Shown here: positions 8,286 to 18,133 of the stretch, one piece after another | How positions within the stretch are numbered: the first letter of the stretch is position 1 | Layout: each line of letters begins with the position of its first letter | Source of the DNA: Allobosea sp. 47.2.35 | Lineage (GTDB): Bacteria; Pseudomonadota; Alphaproteobacteria; Rhizobiales; Beijerinckiaceae | DNA length: 64,000 bases | NCBI RefSeq assembly: GCF_024655635.1 | Contig: NZ_JANLGI010000005.1 | Span: 1 to 64,000, forward strand | Reading direction: 5' to 3' | Made by a program: the position numbers and the translations under genes | Notes under the pieces: generated by a model | What the model was told of the DNA's origin: nothing | What the model saw: only the letters and a program-made list of their open reading frames with translations | Database searches by the model: none

Positions 8286-10343
8286 ATGAGCCAGTCCAAA
8301 TCCGCGAGCCTGATCGACGCCCGGATCCTGCTGCCGGCGCTTGCCGACGCCTTCCGCAAGCTCGACCCGCGCAGCCTCGCCCGCAACCCGGTGATGTTCG
8401 TCGTCGCCGTGGTCTCGGCCCTGACCACCATCCTTTTCCTGAAGGACCTTGCTACGGGAGGTGCCAATCTCGGCTTCTCCTTCCAGATCGTGCTCTGGCT
8501 CTGGTTCACCGTGCTCTTCGCCAATTTCGCGGAAGCGGTGGCGGAAGGGCGCGGCAAGGCCCAGGCCGACTCGCTGCGCAAGACCCGCAGCGAGACGGAA
8601 GCCAAGCTGCTCTCGGGCGATGACCGCGGCCAGTTCCGGCTCGTACCGGGCACTTCGCTCAAGGTCGGCGATCTCGTGCTGGTCGAAGCCGGCGACATCA
8701 TCCCCTCCGATGGCGAGGTCATCGAGGGCGTCGCCTCGGTCAACGAAGCCGCGATCACCGGTGAGTCCGCGCCCGTCATCCGCGAATCCGGCGGTGACCG
8801 CTCGGCCGTGACCGGCGGCACCCAGGTGCTCTCCGACTGGATTCGCGTGCGCATCACCGCCGCGGCGGGCTCGACCTTCATCGACCGCATGATCGCGCTG
8901 GTCGAGGGCGCCGAGCGCCAGAAGACCCCGAACGAGATCGCGCTCAATATCCTGCTCGCCGGCATGACGCTGATCTTCGTGCTCGCCACCGTGACGATCC
9001 CGAGCTTCGCCACCTATGCCGGCGGCTATATCCCGGTCGTCGTTCTGGTCGCGCTGTTCGTCACGCTGATCCCGACCACGATCGGCGCGCTGCTCTCGGC
9101 CATCGGCATTGCCGGCATGGACCGCCTGGTGCGCTTCAACGTGCTCGCCATGTCCGGCCGCGCCGTCGAGGCGGCCGGCGACGTCGACACGCTCCTCCTC
9201 GACAAGACCGGCACGATCACGCTCGGCAACCGCCAGGCGACCGAGTTCCGCCCCGTGCGCGGCGTCGGAGAGCAGGAGCTGGCCGATGCCGCCCAGATCG
9301 CCTCGCTCGCCGACGAGACGCCGGAAGGCCGCTCGATCGTCGTGCTCGCCAAGGAGAAATACGCCATCCGCGCCCGCGACATGGGCTCGCTGCATGCGAC
9401 CTTCGTGCCCTTCACCGCGCAGAGCCGGATGAGCGGCGTCGATCTCGAGGGCTCGCAGATCCGCAAGGGCGCGGTCGATGCCGTGCTGAAATATGTCGAG
9501 GGCGCCGATATCCGGTCCACGCCCGAAACCGTGCGCGAGATCCAGGCCATCGCCGCCGAGGTGTCGAAGGCCGGCGGCACACCGCTGGCGGTCGCCCGCG
9601 ACGGGCGTCTGCTCGGCATCGTCCATCTCAAGGACATCGTGAAGGGCGGCATCCGCGAGCGCTTCACGGAACTGCGCCGCATGGGCATCCGCACGGTGAT
9701 GATCACCGGCGACAACCCGATGACCGCAGCCGCCATCGCGGCCGAGGCCGGCGTCGACGATTTCCTCGCCCAGGCCACGCCTGAGAACAAGCTCGCCCTG
9801 ATCCGCGAGGAGCAGGCCAAGGGCAAGCTCGTCGCCATGTGCGGCGACGGCACCAATGATGCGCCCGCACTGGCCCAGGCCGATGTCGGCGTCGCCATGA
9901 ACACCGGCACGGTCGCGGCCCGCGAAGCCGGCAACATGGTCGATCTCGATAGCGACCCGACCAAGCTCATCGAGATCGTCGAGATCGGCAAGCAGCTCCT
10001 GATGACGCGCGGCGCGCTGACGACCTTCTCGATCGCCAACGACGTCGCCAAGTATTTCGCCATCATCCCGGCGATGTTCCTGGCCTTCTATCCGCAGCTC
10101 GGCGCGCTCAACGTCATGGGTCTGGAGACGCCGCAGAGCGCCATCCTCTCCGCGATCATCTTCAACGCGTTGATCATCGTCGCGCTGATCCCGCTCGCGC
10201 TGAAGGGCGTGAAGTACCGCGCGGTCGGCGCCGGTGCGCTGCTCAGCCGCAACCTCACCGTCTACGGGCTCGGCGGCCTCGTCGTCCCCTTCATCGGCAT
10301 CAAGGCCATCGACATGGCCATCACCGCCATCGGCCTCGTCTGA
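8286..10343 (+). CDS. kdpB: K+-transporting P-type ATPase subunit KdpB
   Basis: 685 residues. It is the catalytic P-type ATPase of KdpFABC. The actuator motif TGES is at 158-161, and its Ser is the site whose phosphorylation inhibits the E. coli pump. The phosphorylated Asp306 lies in DKTGTI, and the hinge motif [16 protein letters not shown] near residue 520 is intact. Membrane motif [14 protein letters not shown] is also KdpB-like. ATP hydrolysis here drives K+ entry through KdpA. It ends 11 nt before kdpC. Confidence 0.98.
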   Translation: MSQSKSASLIDARILLPALADAFRKLDPRSLARNPVMFVVAVVSALTTILFLKDLATGGANLGFSFQIVLWLWFTVLFANFAEAVAEGRGKAQADSLRKTRSETEAKLLSGDDRGQFRLVPGTSLKVGDLVLVEAGDIIPSDGEVIEGVASVNEAAITGESAPVIRESGGDRSAVTGGTQVLSDWIRVRITAAAGSTFIDRMIALVEGAERQKTPNEIALNILLAGMTLIFVLATVTIPSFATYAGGYIPVVVLVALFVTLIPTTIGALLSAIGIAGMDRLVRFNVLAMSGRAVEAAGDVDTLLLDKTGTITLGNRQATEFRPVRGVGEQELADAAQIASLADETPEGRSIVVLAKEKYAIRARDMGSLHATFVPFTAQSRMSGVDLEGSQIRKGAVDAVLKYVEGADIRSTPETVREIQAIAAEVSKAGGTPLAVARDGRLLGIVHLKDIVKGGIRERFTELRRMGIRTVMITGDNPMTAAAIAAEAGVDDFLAQATPENKLALIREEQAKGKLVAMCGDGTNDAPALAQADVGVAMNTGTVAAREAGNMVDLDSDPTKLIEIVEIGKQLLMTRGALTTFSIANDVAKYFAIIPAMFLAFYPQLGALNVMGLETPQSAILSAIIFNALIIVALIPLALKGVKYRAVGAGALLSRNLTVYGLGGLVVPFIGIKAIDMAITAIGLV

Positions 10344-10354
10344 GGAACACGACC

Positions 10355-10960
10355 ATGCTCAAGCAGATTCGCCCCGCCCTCGTGATGATCGTCGCGCTTG
10401 CGGCCATCACCGGCCTCGCCTACCCGCTCGCCATGACCGGCATCGCCCAGGCCGTCTTCCCACGCCAGGCCAATGGCAGCTTGATCGAGAAGGATGGCAA
10501 GATCATCGGCTCCAGCCTGATCGGCCAGAACTTCGTCAGCGAGCGCTATTTTCACGGCCGCCCTTCGGCGACGGTCGGCGCCGACCCGAACGACAGCACG
10601 AAGACCGTGGACGCGCCCTATAACGCCGCCAATTCCGGGGGCTCCAATCTCGGCCCGACCAACCAGAAGCTGGTCGACCGCATCAAGGCCGAGACCGAGA
10701 CGCTCAAGGCGGAAAACCCGGGTGCGCCGGTGCCGATGGAGCTGGTGACGGCCTCAGGCAGCGGGCTCGACCCGCATATCTCGCCCGAGGCCGCCTATTT
10801 CCAGATCGCGCGCGTCGCCAAGGCTCGCAATGCCGACCCGGCGACACTGAAAGCGCTCGTCGATACCCATGTCGAGCGGCGCAAGCTCGGTTTCATCGGC
10901 GAGTCCGTCGTCAACGTGCTCGCACTGAACCTTGCTCTCGACGGCGCGCCCCCGCGCTGA
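10355..10960 (+). CDS. kdpC: K+-transporting ATPase subunit KdpC
   Basis: 201 residues with one N-terminal membrane helix ([20 protein letters not shown]) and a periplasmic domain. The KdpC signatures are [31 protein letters not shown] and the C-terminal [11 protein letters not shown]. KdpC stabilises the KdpA-KdpB complex and aids ATP binding. A GC hairpin separates it from kdpD. Confidence 0.97.
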   Translation: MLKQIRPALVMIVALAAITGLAYPLAMTGIAQAVFPRQANGSLIEKDGKIIGSSLIGQNFVSERYFHGRPSATVGADPNDSTKTVDAPYNAANSGGSNLGPTNQKLVDRIKAETETLKAENPGAPVPMELVTASGSGLDPHISPEAAYFQIARVAKARNADPATLKALVDTHVERRKLGFIGESVVNVLALNLALDGAPPR

Positions 10961-10971
10961 CACAAAGGCCC

Positions 10972-10994
10972 CGGCGGCGCATGAGGCGCCGCCG
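10972..10994 (+). terminator. Intercistronic hairpin kdpC/kdpD
   Basis: Arms CGGCGGCGC (10972-10980) and GCGCCGCCG (10986-10994) with loop ATGAG, followed by CTTTCCCC rather than a T-run. It probably lowers expression of kdpDE relative to the structural genes or protects the kdpABC mRNA end. Confidence 0.5.
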
Positions 10995-11011
10995 CTTTCC
11001 CCGCGGACCGC

Positions 11012-13720
11012 ATGACCATCGCCGACAGCCATCGCGAGACGAGAGGCAGGCCCTCCCCCGAAGCGCTGCTGGCCAGCGCCCAGCGCGAAGGCCGCGGGCG
11101 CCTGAAGATCTTCCTCGGCGCGGCGCCGGGCGTCGGCAAGACCTACGAGATGCTGACCTCCGGCCGGGCCCGCCGGGCGGAAGGGATCGATGTCGTGATC
11201 GGCGTCGTCGAGACCCATGGCCGCAGCGAAACGCAAGCGCTGGTCGACGGCTTCGAGATCGTCCCGCGCCGGCTCGTCGATTACAAGGGCCGCGCGCTCG
11301 ACGAAATGGACCTCGACGCGATCCTGGCGCGCCGCCCGGCCCTCGTCCTCGTCGACGAGCTCGCCCATACCAACGCGCCCGGCAGCCGCCACCCCAAGCG
11401 CTATCTCGATGTCGAGGAATTGCTCGCACGCGGTATCGACGTCTACACCACGCTCAATATCCAGCATGTCGAGAGCCTGAACGACGTCGTCGCCCAGATC
11501 ACGCGCATCCGCGTGCGCGAGACCGTGCCGGATTCGATCGTCGACCGCGCCGACGATATCGAGATCATCGACCTGACGCCGGCCGACCTGATCAAGCGCC
11601 TCGAAGAAGGCAAGGTCTATCTCGGCAAGACCGCCAAGCGCGCCGTCGCCAACTATTTCTCGCCGGGCAACCTGACCGCTTTGCGCGAGCTGGCGCTGCG
11701 CCGCACCGCGCAGCGGGTCGACGACCAGCTCCTCAGCCATATGCAGGAGCATGCGATCTCCGGCCCCTGGGCGGCGGGCGAGCGCATCCTGGTCTGCATC
11801 GACGACAGCGTCGGGGCCCCTGCCCTCATCCGCCATGCCAAACGGCAGGCCGACCGGCTGCGCGCGCCCTGGAGCGCGCTTTATGTCGAGACACCACAGG
11901 CCGTGGCCCTGCCCGAAGCGGCCAAGACGCGCATCGCCAATACGCTCCGGCTCGCGGCACAGCTCGGCGCCGAGGCGATCACCCTGCCCGGACAGGACGT
12001 GGCGGGCGAGATCCTGCGCCATGCCGCCAGCGGCAACGTCACCCAGATCATTGTCGGCAAGCCGGCCAAGCCGCGCTGGCGCGAGTGGCTCAGGGCCTCC
12101 GTCTCGCATGAACTGATCGGCCGCGCCGGCGATATCGGCATCCATGTCGTCGCCTTGCGGGAGCAGCCGCCGGAGGCGGATGCCGGCGTCTCGGCCATCG
12201 GCAAGCCTAGCTTCACGCCAAGGCCCTATCTCGCGGCGGCGGCCTATGTCGCGGCAGCGCTCGGCGCGGCCGAACTGCTCAGCCAGATCATGGACCTGCG
12301 CAATATCGCGCTGGTCTTCCTCACCGCCGTGCTCGCCTCGGCCGTCACCACCGGACTGGGGCCGGCCCTCTTCGCCTCCTTGCTGAGCGCACTCTCGCTG
12401 AATTTCTTCTTCATCCCGCCGCTCTACACGCTCACGATCGCCGATCCCGAGAACGTCGTCGCGCTCGGCTTCTTCCTGCTCGTCGCGCTGATCGCCTCGA
12501 ACCTGACCGCCCGCGTCCAGCGCCAGGCCAATGCCGCCCGCCAGCGCGTCCGCACCACCGAGGACCTCTATCTCTTCTCGAAGAAGCTCGCCGGCACCGG
12601 CACGCTCGACGACGTCCTCTGGGCCAGCGCCTTCCAGATCGCCTCGATGCTGTGCCTGCGCGTCGTCATCCTGATGCCGGATGAGGGAACGCTCGACGTC
12701 CGTGCCGGCTACCCGCCTGACGACACGCTGGTCGATGCCGATATCGCCGCCGCGCGCTGGGCCTGGGAGCATGACCGCCCGGCCGGGCGTGGCGCCGATA
12801 CCTTGCCCGGCGCCAAGCGGCTCTACCTACCCCTGCGCACCGGCCGCACCGCGATCGGCGTGATCGGCCTCGACGACGACAAGGAAGGCCCGCTGCTGAC
12901 GCCGGAGCAGCAGCGCCTGCTCGACGCACTGGCCGACCAAGCCGCCGTCGCCATCGAGCGCATCCAGCTCGTCGCCGATGTCGACCGCGCGAAACTAGCG
13001 GCCGAGGCCGACCGTCTGCGCTCGGCGCTGCTGACCTCGATCTCGCATGACCTCAAGACACCGCTGGCCTCAATCATGGGCGCGGCCGGCACCTTGCGCG
13101 ATTACCGCCAGGCTCTGCCGGAAGAGGATCGCACCGCCCTGCTCGCGACCGTGATCGACGAATCCGAACGCCTCAACCGCTTCATCGCCAATCTCCTCGA
13201 CATGACCCGGATCGAATCCGGCGCGATGGAGCCGAATGCGGCCTTGGTCGATGTCGCTGATGTCGTCGGCAGCGCGTTGCGCCGCGCCAACAAGATCACC
13301 GCAGGCCACCATGTCGAAACCGCCCTGCCCGGCGACCTGCCGATGCTCAGGCTCGATCCCGTCCTGTTCGAGCAGGTGCTGTTCAACCTGCTGGACAACG
13401 CCGCGAAATACGCGCCCGCCGACAGCGCCATCACCATCCGCGCCTGGCAGGGCGGCCGCGAAGTGCTGGTGACAGTGACCGATGAGGGGCCGGGTATGCC
13501 GCCCGCCGATCTCGAACGCGTCTTCGACAGCTTCTACCGCGTCCGGAAAGGCGATCAGGTCCGCGCCGGAACCGGGCTCGGCCTTGCCATCTGCCGCGGC
13601 TTCGTCGAGGCGATGGGCGGCACGATCACGGCGGCCAACCGGGCGGACCGCAGCGGAGCGGTCTTCACCATCCGCATGCCGGCCGACGCCCAGCCCAACC
13701 GAGTGGAACCACAATCATGA
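11012..13720 (+). CDS. kdpD: Osmosensitive K+ channel sensor histidine kinase KdpD
   Basis: 902 residues. The domains in order are: N-terminal KdpD domain with Walker [10 protein letters not shown] (36-44) and Walker B-like [20 protein letters not shown]; a universal-stress-like domain (about 250-370); four closely spaced membrane helices (about 400-500); a GAF-like region; and the HisKA box [11 protein letters not shown] with phospho-His679. The HATPase domain follows ([27 protein letters not shown]). It senses low K+ and ionic strength and phosphorylates KdpE. It overlaps kdpE by 4 nt (ATGA), so translation is coupled. Confidence 0.98.
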   Translation: MTIADSHRETRGRPSPEALLASAQREGRGRLKIFLGAAPGVGKTYEMLTSGRARRAEGIDVVIGVVETHGRSETQALVDGFEIVPRRLVDYKGRALDEMDLDAILARRPALVLVDELAHTNAPGSRHPKRYLDVEELLARGIDVYTTLNIQHVESLNDVVAQITRIRVRETVPDSIVDRADDIEIIDLTPADLIKRLEEGKVYLGKTAKRAVANYFSPGNLTALRELALRRTAQRVDDQLLSHMQEHAISGPWAAGERILVCIDDSVGAPALIRHAKRQADRLRAPWSALYVETPQAVALPEAAKTRIANTLRLAAQLGAEAITLPGQDVAGEILRHAASGNVTQIIVGKPAKPRWREWLRASVSHELIGRAGDIGIHVVALREQPPEADAGVSAIGKPSFTPRPYLAAAAYVAAALGAAELLSQIMDLRNIALVFLTAVLASAVTTGLGPALFASLLSALSLNFFFIPPLYTLTIADPENVVALGFFLLVALIASNLTARVQRQANAARQRVRTTEDLYLFSKKLAGTGTLDDVLWASAFQIASMLCLRVVILMPDEGTLDVRAGYPPDDTLVDADIAAARWAWEHDRPAGRGADTLPGAKRLYLPLRTGRTAIGVIGLDDDKEGPLLTPEQQRLLDALADQAAVAIERIQLVADVDRAKLAAEADRLRSALLTSISHDLKTPLASIMGAAGTLRDYRQALPEEDRTALLATVIDESERLNRFIANLLDMTRIESGAMEPNAALVDVADVVGSALRRANKITAGHHVETALPGDLPMLRLDPVLFEQVLFNLLDNAAKYAPADSAITIRAWQGGREVLVTVTDEGPGMPPADLERVFDSFYRVRKGDQVRAGTGLGLAICRGFVEAMGGTITAANRADRSGAVFTIRMPADAQPNRVEPQS

Positions 13721-14409
13721 CGGCAACGGATATCAAGGTGCTGGTCGTGGACGACGAGCCGGCGATCCGCCGCCTGCTCCGCGTCGGCCTCTCGACCGAG
13801 GGCTATGCCATCCGCGAGGCGGCCACCGCGCGCGAGGCGATCGAACGCGTCGCCGAGGACCTACCCGATCTCGTCATCCTCGATCTCGGCCTGCCGGATA
13901 TGTCCGGGCAGGAGCTTCTGCAGAAATGGCGCGCCGAGGCGCTCGCCCTGCCGATCGTGATCCTGTCGAGCCGTACCGATGAGGCCGGCATCGTCGGGGC
14001 TCTCGAAAACGGGGCCGACGATTATGTCACCAAGCCTTTCGGCATGAAGGAACTGGCCGCCCGCCTGCGCGTGGCGCTACGCCACAAATTGCAGCAGCAG
14101 GGCGAGAAGCCGATCTTCCAGACCGGCGAGCTCTCGGTCGATCTCGTCAAGCGCATCGTCAGGCTGGGCGAGCAGGAGGTGAAGCTCTCGCCCAAGGAAT
14201 ACGACATCCTGCGCATCCTCGTGCAGCATGCCGGCAAGGTGCTGACCCATCAGTTCCTGATGAAGCAGGTCTGGGGTGCCTCGGCCGATGTGCAGTACCT
14301 GCGCGTCTATGTTCGGCAACTGCGCCAGAAGATCGAGCGTATCCCCGACCAGCCGCAATACATCACCACCGAGACCGGCGTCGGCTATCGCCTGCGCGAA
14401 GCCGAGTGA
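13717..14409 (+). CDS. kdpE: Response regulator KdpE
   Basis: 230 residues, OmpR/PhoB family. The receiver has the acidic pair DDE at 12-14, phospho-Asp56 in VILDLGLP, and Lys of TKPF. The C-terminal winged helix has [21 protein letters not shown] and the YIRVY-like element [14 protein letters not shown]. Phosphorylated KdpE activates the kdp promoter. The start overlaps the kdpD stop. Confidence 0.97.
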   Translation: MTATDIKVLVVDDEPAIRRLLRVGLSTEGYAIREAATAREAIERVAEDLPDLVILDLGLPDMSGQELLQKWRAEALALPIVILSSRTDEAGIVGALENGADDYVTKPFGMKELAARLRVALRHKLQQQGEKPIFQTGELSVDLVKRIVRLGEQEVKLSPKEYDILRILVQHAGKVLTHQFLMKQVWGASADVQYLRVYVRQLRQKIERIPDQPQYITTETGVGYRLREAE

Positions 14410-14437
14410 GCCCTGCCGCAAGGCAGAAGACCGATCC

Positions 14438-14884
14438 ATGATCCCAACAGACATCATCCGCCCGCGCTCGATCGTCAGGCTTGCCGCCGCGAACAAGCCG
14501 GCCCTGTTCCGGGCGCTCGCGAAGAAGGCGGCCGAGCAGCTCGCCTTGCCCGAAACCGTTATTCTCGACGCACTGAACCGCCGCGAGGCGCTGGGCTCCA
14601 CCGGCGTCGGCGGCGGGCTGGCGATGCCGCATGCGCCGGTCGAAGGCCTCCCCGAGCCTTTCGGCCTGCTGGCGCGATTGGAGAAGCCTGTCGCCTATGA
14701 GGCGATCGACGGCGCGCCGGTCGATCTCGTCTGCCTGGTGCTGACGCCTGTGAACGGCGGCAAGGGCCGCATCGACGCACTGGCCTGCATCGCCAAGCGC
14801 CTGCGCCCGGCCGAGATCCGCGAACGCATCCGCAGGGCCGCAGGCGGCGAGGACATCTACGCGCTGCTGCTCGACGAGAGCTGA
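14438..14884 (+). CDS. PtsN-like PTS EIIA domain protein linked to kdpDE
   Basis: 148 residues from the ATG at 14438, 28 nt after kdpE. It is the EIIA-Ntr fold: GSTGVGGGLAMPHAPV contains the phosphorylatable His65, and the C-terminal helices (IDALACIAKRLRPAEIRERI) match the family. The first turn is GVGGG where most PtsN proteins have GIGNG. In E. coli unphosphorylated EIIA-Ntr binds and stimulates KdpD. A dedicated copy inside the kdp operon would give a direct link between the nitrogen PTS and K+ uptake. It is probably a kdp-specific paralogue, with the canonical ptsN elsewhere. Its last 28 nt overlap the convergent LysR gene. Confidence 0.88.
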   Translation: MIPTDIIRPRSIVRLAAANKPALFRALAKKAAEQLALPETVILDALNRREALGSTGVGGGLAMPHAPVEGLPEPFGLLARLEKPVAYEAIDGAPVDLVCLVLTPVNGGKGRIDALACIAKRLRPAEIRERIRRAAGGEDIYALLLDES

Positions 14885-15858
14885 TCGGCCTTGGCCGGGA
14901 TCGGCACCGGCACGGACGGCAGGATCGTCGGCTTGCAACTTGCGCCGCGCGACAGGACGAACTCGTCGCGCGCGAACAACTCCGCCAGCCAGTCGACGAA
15001 GACGCGCACCTTGTTGCTGAGGTGGCGGTTCGGCGGATAGACGATGTGCAGCGGCTTCGGCGCCGTGCACCAATCCATGAGCAGCGGCACGAGCCGTCCG
15101 TCCGCTATCGGCACGCGCGCCATGAAGGTCGGCAATTGCATGATGCCGTGGCTGGCGAGCCCGGCCGCGAGATAGCCCATGCCGTCATTGAGCGCGATCG
15201 CGTAGCGCCCGTTGACCTCGATCGTCTCACTGAGGCTCTGGTAGACCAGGGACAGCACCCGGCCGCCGAGCGCCGGCCGATAGGCGACGATCTGGTGGCC
15301 GTTCTCGATATCGCGCGGATGGACCGGCGTACCGAAGCGGGCGAGGTAATCCGGTGTCGCGCAGGTGATGAGTTGCATCTCGCCGATCCGCCTCGCGATC
15401 AGGCTCTGGTCGACGATCTCGCCGGCCCGCACGGCACAGTCGAGGTTCTCGCCGATCAGGTCGGCCGGCCGGTCGCTCAGGCCAAGGTCGAGCTGGATAT
15501 CGGGATAGCGGGCCTGGAATTCGTGCAGCGCCGGGATGATCACGGAGACCGCCAGCGACGAACTGCAATCGACCCTGAGCCGCCCGCTCGGCCGCGCCTG
15601 CGCCAGCGTCAGGCTCGCATCGAGCTCGGAGAGCTCGTCGAGCAGGCGTAGCGCCCGCTCGTAATAGGCCGCGCCGTCCATGGTCACGGTCACGCGCCGC
15701 GTCGTCCGGTTCAGCAGCTTGGCGCGTAAGTGTGCCTCGAGCTGCTGGATCAGCTTGGTGACGGTCGGCTTCGGCATATCCAGGAGATCGGCGGCGCGCG
15801 TGAAGGTCCCGGTCTCGACGACCCGCACGAAGGCCCGCATCGCGGCAAGCTGGTCCAT
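14857..15858 (-). CDS. LysR-family transcriptional regulator
   Basis: 333 residues. The N-terminal winged helix reads DQLAAMRAFVRVVETGTFTRAADLL ... PTVTKLIQQLEAHL ... LLNRTTRRV; a periplasmic-binding-like effector domain follows (GRLRVDCSSSLAVSVIIPAL, ARRIGEMQLITCATPDYL). This is the CrgA/DhcR-like subgroup that often controls efflux or aromatic genes. It is divergent from the esterase-like gene and RND pump 108 nt away. It likely regulates them through the dyad at 15869-15890. Its 3' end runs antisense into the PtsN-like gene. Confidence 0.93.
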   Translation of the reverse strand: MDQLAAMRAFVRVVETGTFTRAADLLDMPKPTVTKLIQQLEAHLRAKLLNRTTRRVTVTMDGAAYYERALRLLDELSELDASLTLAQARPSGRLRVDCSSSLAVSVIIPALHEFQARYPDIQLDLGLSDRPADLIGENLDCAVRAGEIVDQSLIARRIGEMQLITCATPDYLARFGTPVHPRDIENGHQIVAYRPALGGRVLSLVYQSLSETIEVNGRYAIALNDGMGYLAAGLASHGIMQLPTFMARVPIADGRLVPLLMDWCTAPKPLHIVYPPNRHLSNKVRVFVDWLAELFARDEFVLSRGASCKPTILPSVPVPIPAKADQLSSSSSA

Positions 15859-15868
15859 ATGCCCTCGG

Positions 15869-15890
15869 ATTGTTTCTGCATGTGAACAAT
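15869..15890. promoter_or_regulatory. Candidate LysR operator
   Basis: ATTGTT (15869-15874) and AACAAT (15885-15890) form an inverted repeat with a 10-nt spacer, fitting the T-N11-A type of LysR site. It lies 10 nt in front of the LysR start and 76 nt before the divergent gene, where an auto-regulatory site is expected. Confidence 0.5.
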
Positions 15891-15966
15891 GAATGAGCGG
15901 ATAGCGTATTTATTCCAGAATGCCGATTCACTATCTCGTGCTGCAACGCAACAGCGAGGGTGCGTC

Positions 15967-16803
15967 ATGCCCGCGATCGCCGCGCAGAAATTGCAACCGG
16001 TCCTCTCCGTCTTCTGGCGGGAGGAAACCCTGAGCGCCCGTGGGGAGAGCTTCACCGGCCGCCTCTACGTCCCCGCCGAGGTCCCGGACAATGCCGGCTT
16101 GGTGCTGCACCTGCATGGCGGCCACTTCAACAGCGGCTCGCCGGCCGAGGGGCAGGCCGTCGCCACGGCCTTGACCGAAGCTGGCGCAGTCGTGTTCTCG
16201 CTCTCCTACCCGCTCGCGCCGGTGCAGCGCTTCCCCGAGACGCTGGAGCGCATCTATGCAGCGCTCGAGGCTCTTGCCAGGGGGCGCAATCGCTGGGCGA
16301 CGCGCGGCGCGCCGCTCTACATCGCCGGCGAGGAAGCCGGCGGCAATCTCGCTGCGGCACTTGCCATGATGGCGCGCGATCGCGGCGGCCCGGCGCTGGC
16401 CGGCCAGATCCTGTTTTCGCCGATGCTCGACGCTTGCCTCGGCACCGCCTCGCTGCGCGGCGCGCAGGCCGGCCCGGTCGGCTGCCGCTGGGCCGATGGC
16501 TGGGCCGACTATCTCGGCACGCCCGAGCGCGCCGCCCACCCCTACGCCGCCCCGCTTCAGGCAACACGCCTCGCCGGCCTGCCGCCGGCCCTGCTGATCA
16601 GCGGCCAGGACGATCCGATGCGCGACGAAGCCACGCAATATGCCGCTCGCCTCGGCCAGGCCGGCATCGCCGTCCGTCATGTCGAGTTCAGCGCGCCGAC
16701 CCGTTGGCCGCAGGCCTATGCGGATGCGGCCGAGGAAGGCTCCTGTCTCTGCAAGAGCTGCGGCGAGATCGCCGCCTTCTATGAACGGACCGCGCCCTCC
16801 TAG
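15967..16803 (+). CDS. Degenerate alpha/beta-hydrolase (HSL-esterase-like)
   Basis: 278 residues from the ATG at 15967; an upstream in-frame ATG at 15889 is too close to the LysR operator. The fold is that of the hormone-sensitive-lipase/acetyl-esterase family, with oxyanion motif HGG at 50-52 and the strand SLSYPLAP. The nucleophile elbow, normally GDSAGG, reads GEEAGG (121-126). Asp216 (ISGQDDPMRDEA) is kept, but the usual catalytic HGF is replaced by TRWPQ. The protein therefore lacks Ser and His of the triad. It ends in a Cys-rich segment (SCLCKSC). The gene is 51 nt ahead of the RND adaptor gene and probably co-transcribed with it. Function unknown; it may be a ligand-binding or accessory protein. 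Confidence 0.85.
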   Translation: MPAIAAQKLQPVLSVFWREETLSARGESFTGRLYVPAEVPDNAGLVLHLHGGHFNSGSPAEGQAVATALTEAGAVVFSLSYPLAPVQRFPETLERIYAALEALARGRNRWATRGAPLYIAGEEAGGNLAAALAMMARDRGGPALAGQILFSPMLDACLGTASLRGAQAGPVGCRWADGWADYLGTPERAAHPYAAPLQATRLAGLPPALLISGQDDPMRDEATQYAARLGQAGIAVRHVEFSAPTRWPQAYADAAEEGSCLCKSCGEIAAFYERTAPS

Positions 16804-16854
16804 CGCCCGCTCTCTTTCGAACACTCCAAGCATTTCCAAGGAAGGACCGACCCC

Positions 16855-18054
16855 ATGATTCCGGGAACGAACCGTCGCGGCCTTTTGGCCGGCCTCACTG
16901 CCTCCGTCGCGCTGACCGCCATCACGGTCTTCGCATTATCCGGAACCCGCGCGCAGGGCGACACCGCCCCTGCCGCGCCGCCTGCCGTCCCCGTCTCCGT
17001 CGCGACCGTCGAAGCGCGCGAGGTCGTGCCCTGGGCCGAATTCTCCGGCCGGCTGGAGGCGATCGAGCGTGTCGAGTTACGCTCGCGCGTCGCCGGCGTC
17101 GTCGAAGCCGTGCACTTTCGCGAGGGCAATCTCGTGAAGCAGGGCGAGCTGCTCGTCAGCATCGACCAGGCGCCCTATCTCGCCGATCTTCAGCGAGCCG
17201 AGGCGCAGGTGCAGGGCGCGAAGGCGCGCGTCGCGCTCGCCGAGAGCGAGAACGAGCGTGGCCAGCAGTTGCTGGCGACCCGCAACCTCTCGCAGCGCGA
17301 CGTCGATACCCGCGTCAACAACTTGCGGGAGGCGCAGGCCAATCTCCAGGCCGCCGAGGCCGCCCGCCGCACGGCACAGCTCAACCTCGACTACACCCAG
17401 ATCCGCGCCCCGATCAGCGGCCGCATCGGCCGGCTCGACGTCACCATCGGCAACCTGATCGCGGCCGGCGGGCAGGTCCTGACCTCGCTGCTTTCGGTCG
17501 ATCCGATCTATGCTGCCTTCAATGCCGACGAGCGCAGCGTGCTCGACGCTCTCGCCTCGCTGCCCGACGGCTCGCGGGCGCTGGAGCAGATCCCGGTCAG
17601 GCTGACCACCGCGACGGCGCAGGCCGCGCAGTTCACGGGCAAGCTGCATTTCGTCGATAACGGCATCGACGGCGCCAGCGGCACGGTCCGCGTCCGCGCC
17701 CAGCTCGACAATCCCGACGGCAAGCTGATGCCCGGCCAGTTCGTCCGGGTCCAGCTCGGGCAGGCCAGGGCCGAGCAGCAACTCGTCATCAACGAGCGCG
17801 CCGTCGGCACCGACCAGAACAAGAAGTTCGTCTTCGTCGTCGGCGATGACGCCAAGGCGGCCTGGCGCGAGGTCTCGCTCGGCGCCGCCCATGACGGCCT
17901 GCGCGTCGTCATCGCCGGCCTGAAGCCCGGCGAGCGCATCGTCGTCAACGGGCTCCAGCGCGTGCGCCCCGGCGCGACGGTCGCACCCGAGCCGGTGCCG
18001 ATGGCCGAGAAGAGCGAACTGAAGAAGCCCGCGACCGAACTCGCGCAACGCTGA
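16855..18054 (+). CDS. RND efflux periplasmic adaptor (membrane fusion protein)
   Basis: 399 residues, MexE/BepF/AcrA type. An N-terminal signal or anchor helix (LLAGLTASVALTAITVFALS) is followed by the biotinyl-lipoyl half motif GVVEAVHFREGNLVKQGE. An alpha-hairpin comes next (LAESENERGQQLLATRNLSQRDVD), then the second lipoyl half (DYTQIRAPISGRIGR) and beta-barrel domain. It joins the inner-membrane pump to an outer-membrane channel. No lipobox Cys is obvious at the N-terminus. The pump gene follows after 79 nt; no outer-membrane factor gene is present in the window. Confidence 0.95.
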   Translation: MIPGTNRRGLLAGLTASVALTAITVFALSGTRAQGDTAPAAPPAVPVSVATVEAREVVPWAEFSGRLEAIERVELRSRVAGVVEAVHFREGNLVKQGELLVSIDQAPYLADLQRAEAQVQGAKARVALAESENERGQQLLATRNLSQRDVDTRVNNLREAQANLQAAEAARRTAQLNLDYTQIRAPISGRIGRLDVTIGNLIAAGGQVLTSLLSVDPIYAAFNADERSVLDALASLPDGSRALEQIPVRLTTATAQAAQFTGKLHFVDNGIDGASGTVRVRAQLDNPDGKLMPGQFVRVQLGQARAEQQLVINERAVGTDQNKKFVFVVGDDAKAAWREVSLGAAHDGLRVVIAGLKPGERIVVNGLQRVRPGATVAPEPVPMAEKSELKKPATELAQR

Positions 18055-18061
18055 CATCAAT

Positions 18062-18097
18062 GACCCGCCACGGACGCCGCAAGGGCGGGTCCGTGGC
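18062..18097 (+). promoter_or_regulatory. Mutually exclusive hairpins between RND adaptor and pump
   Basis: Two alternative stems share bases. GACCCGCC (18062-18069) pairs with GGCGGGTC (18084-18091), or GCCACGGAC (18067-18075) pairs with GTCCGTGGC (18089-18097). They cannot form together. Neither is followed by T-run. This could tune pump versus adaptor expression or be a simple mRNA-stability stem. Confidence 0.4.
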
Positions 18098-18133
18098 CGC
18101 AGGTCCAATAAGCCGCTCGAAAGGGGGCGCACC

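Noticed and set aside
6863-9013. 716-codon open frame on the minus strand opposite kdpA and kdpB
   Set aside because: Its translation is rich in Arg, Ser, Ala and Asp without any family motif; it mirrors the codon bias of the GC-rich kdp genes on the other strand.
10754-12772. 672-codon minus-strand open frame opposite kdpC and kdpD
   Set aside because: Same shadow composition, overlapping two well-supported genes.
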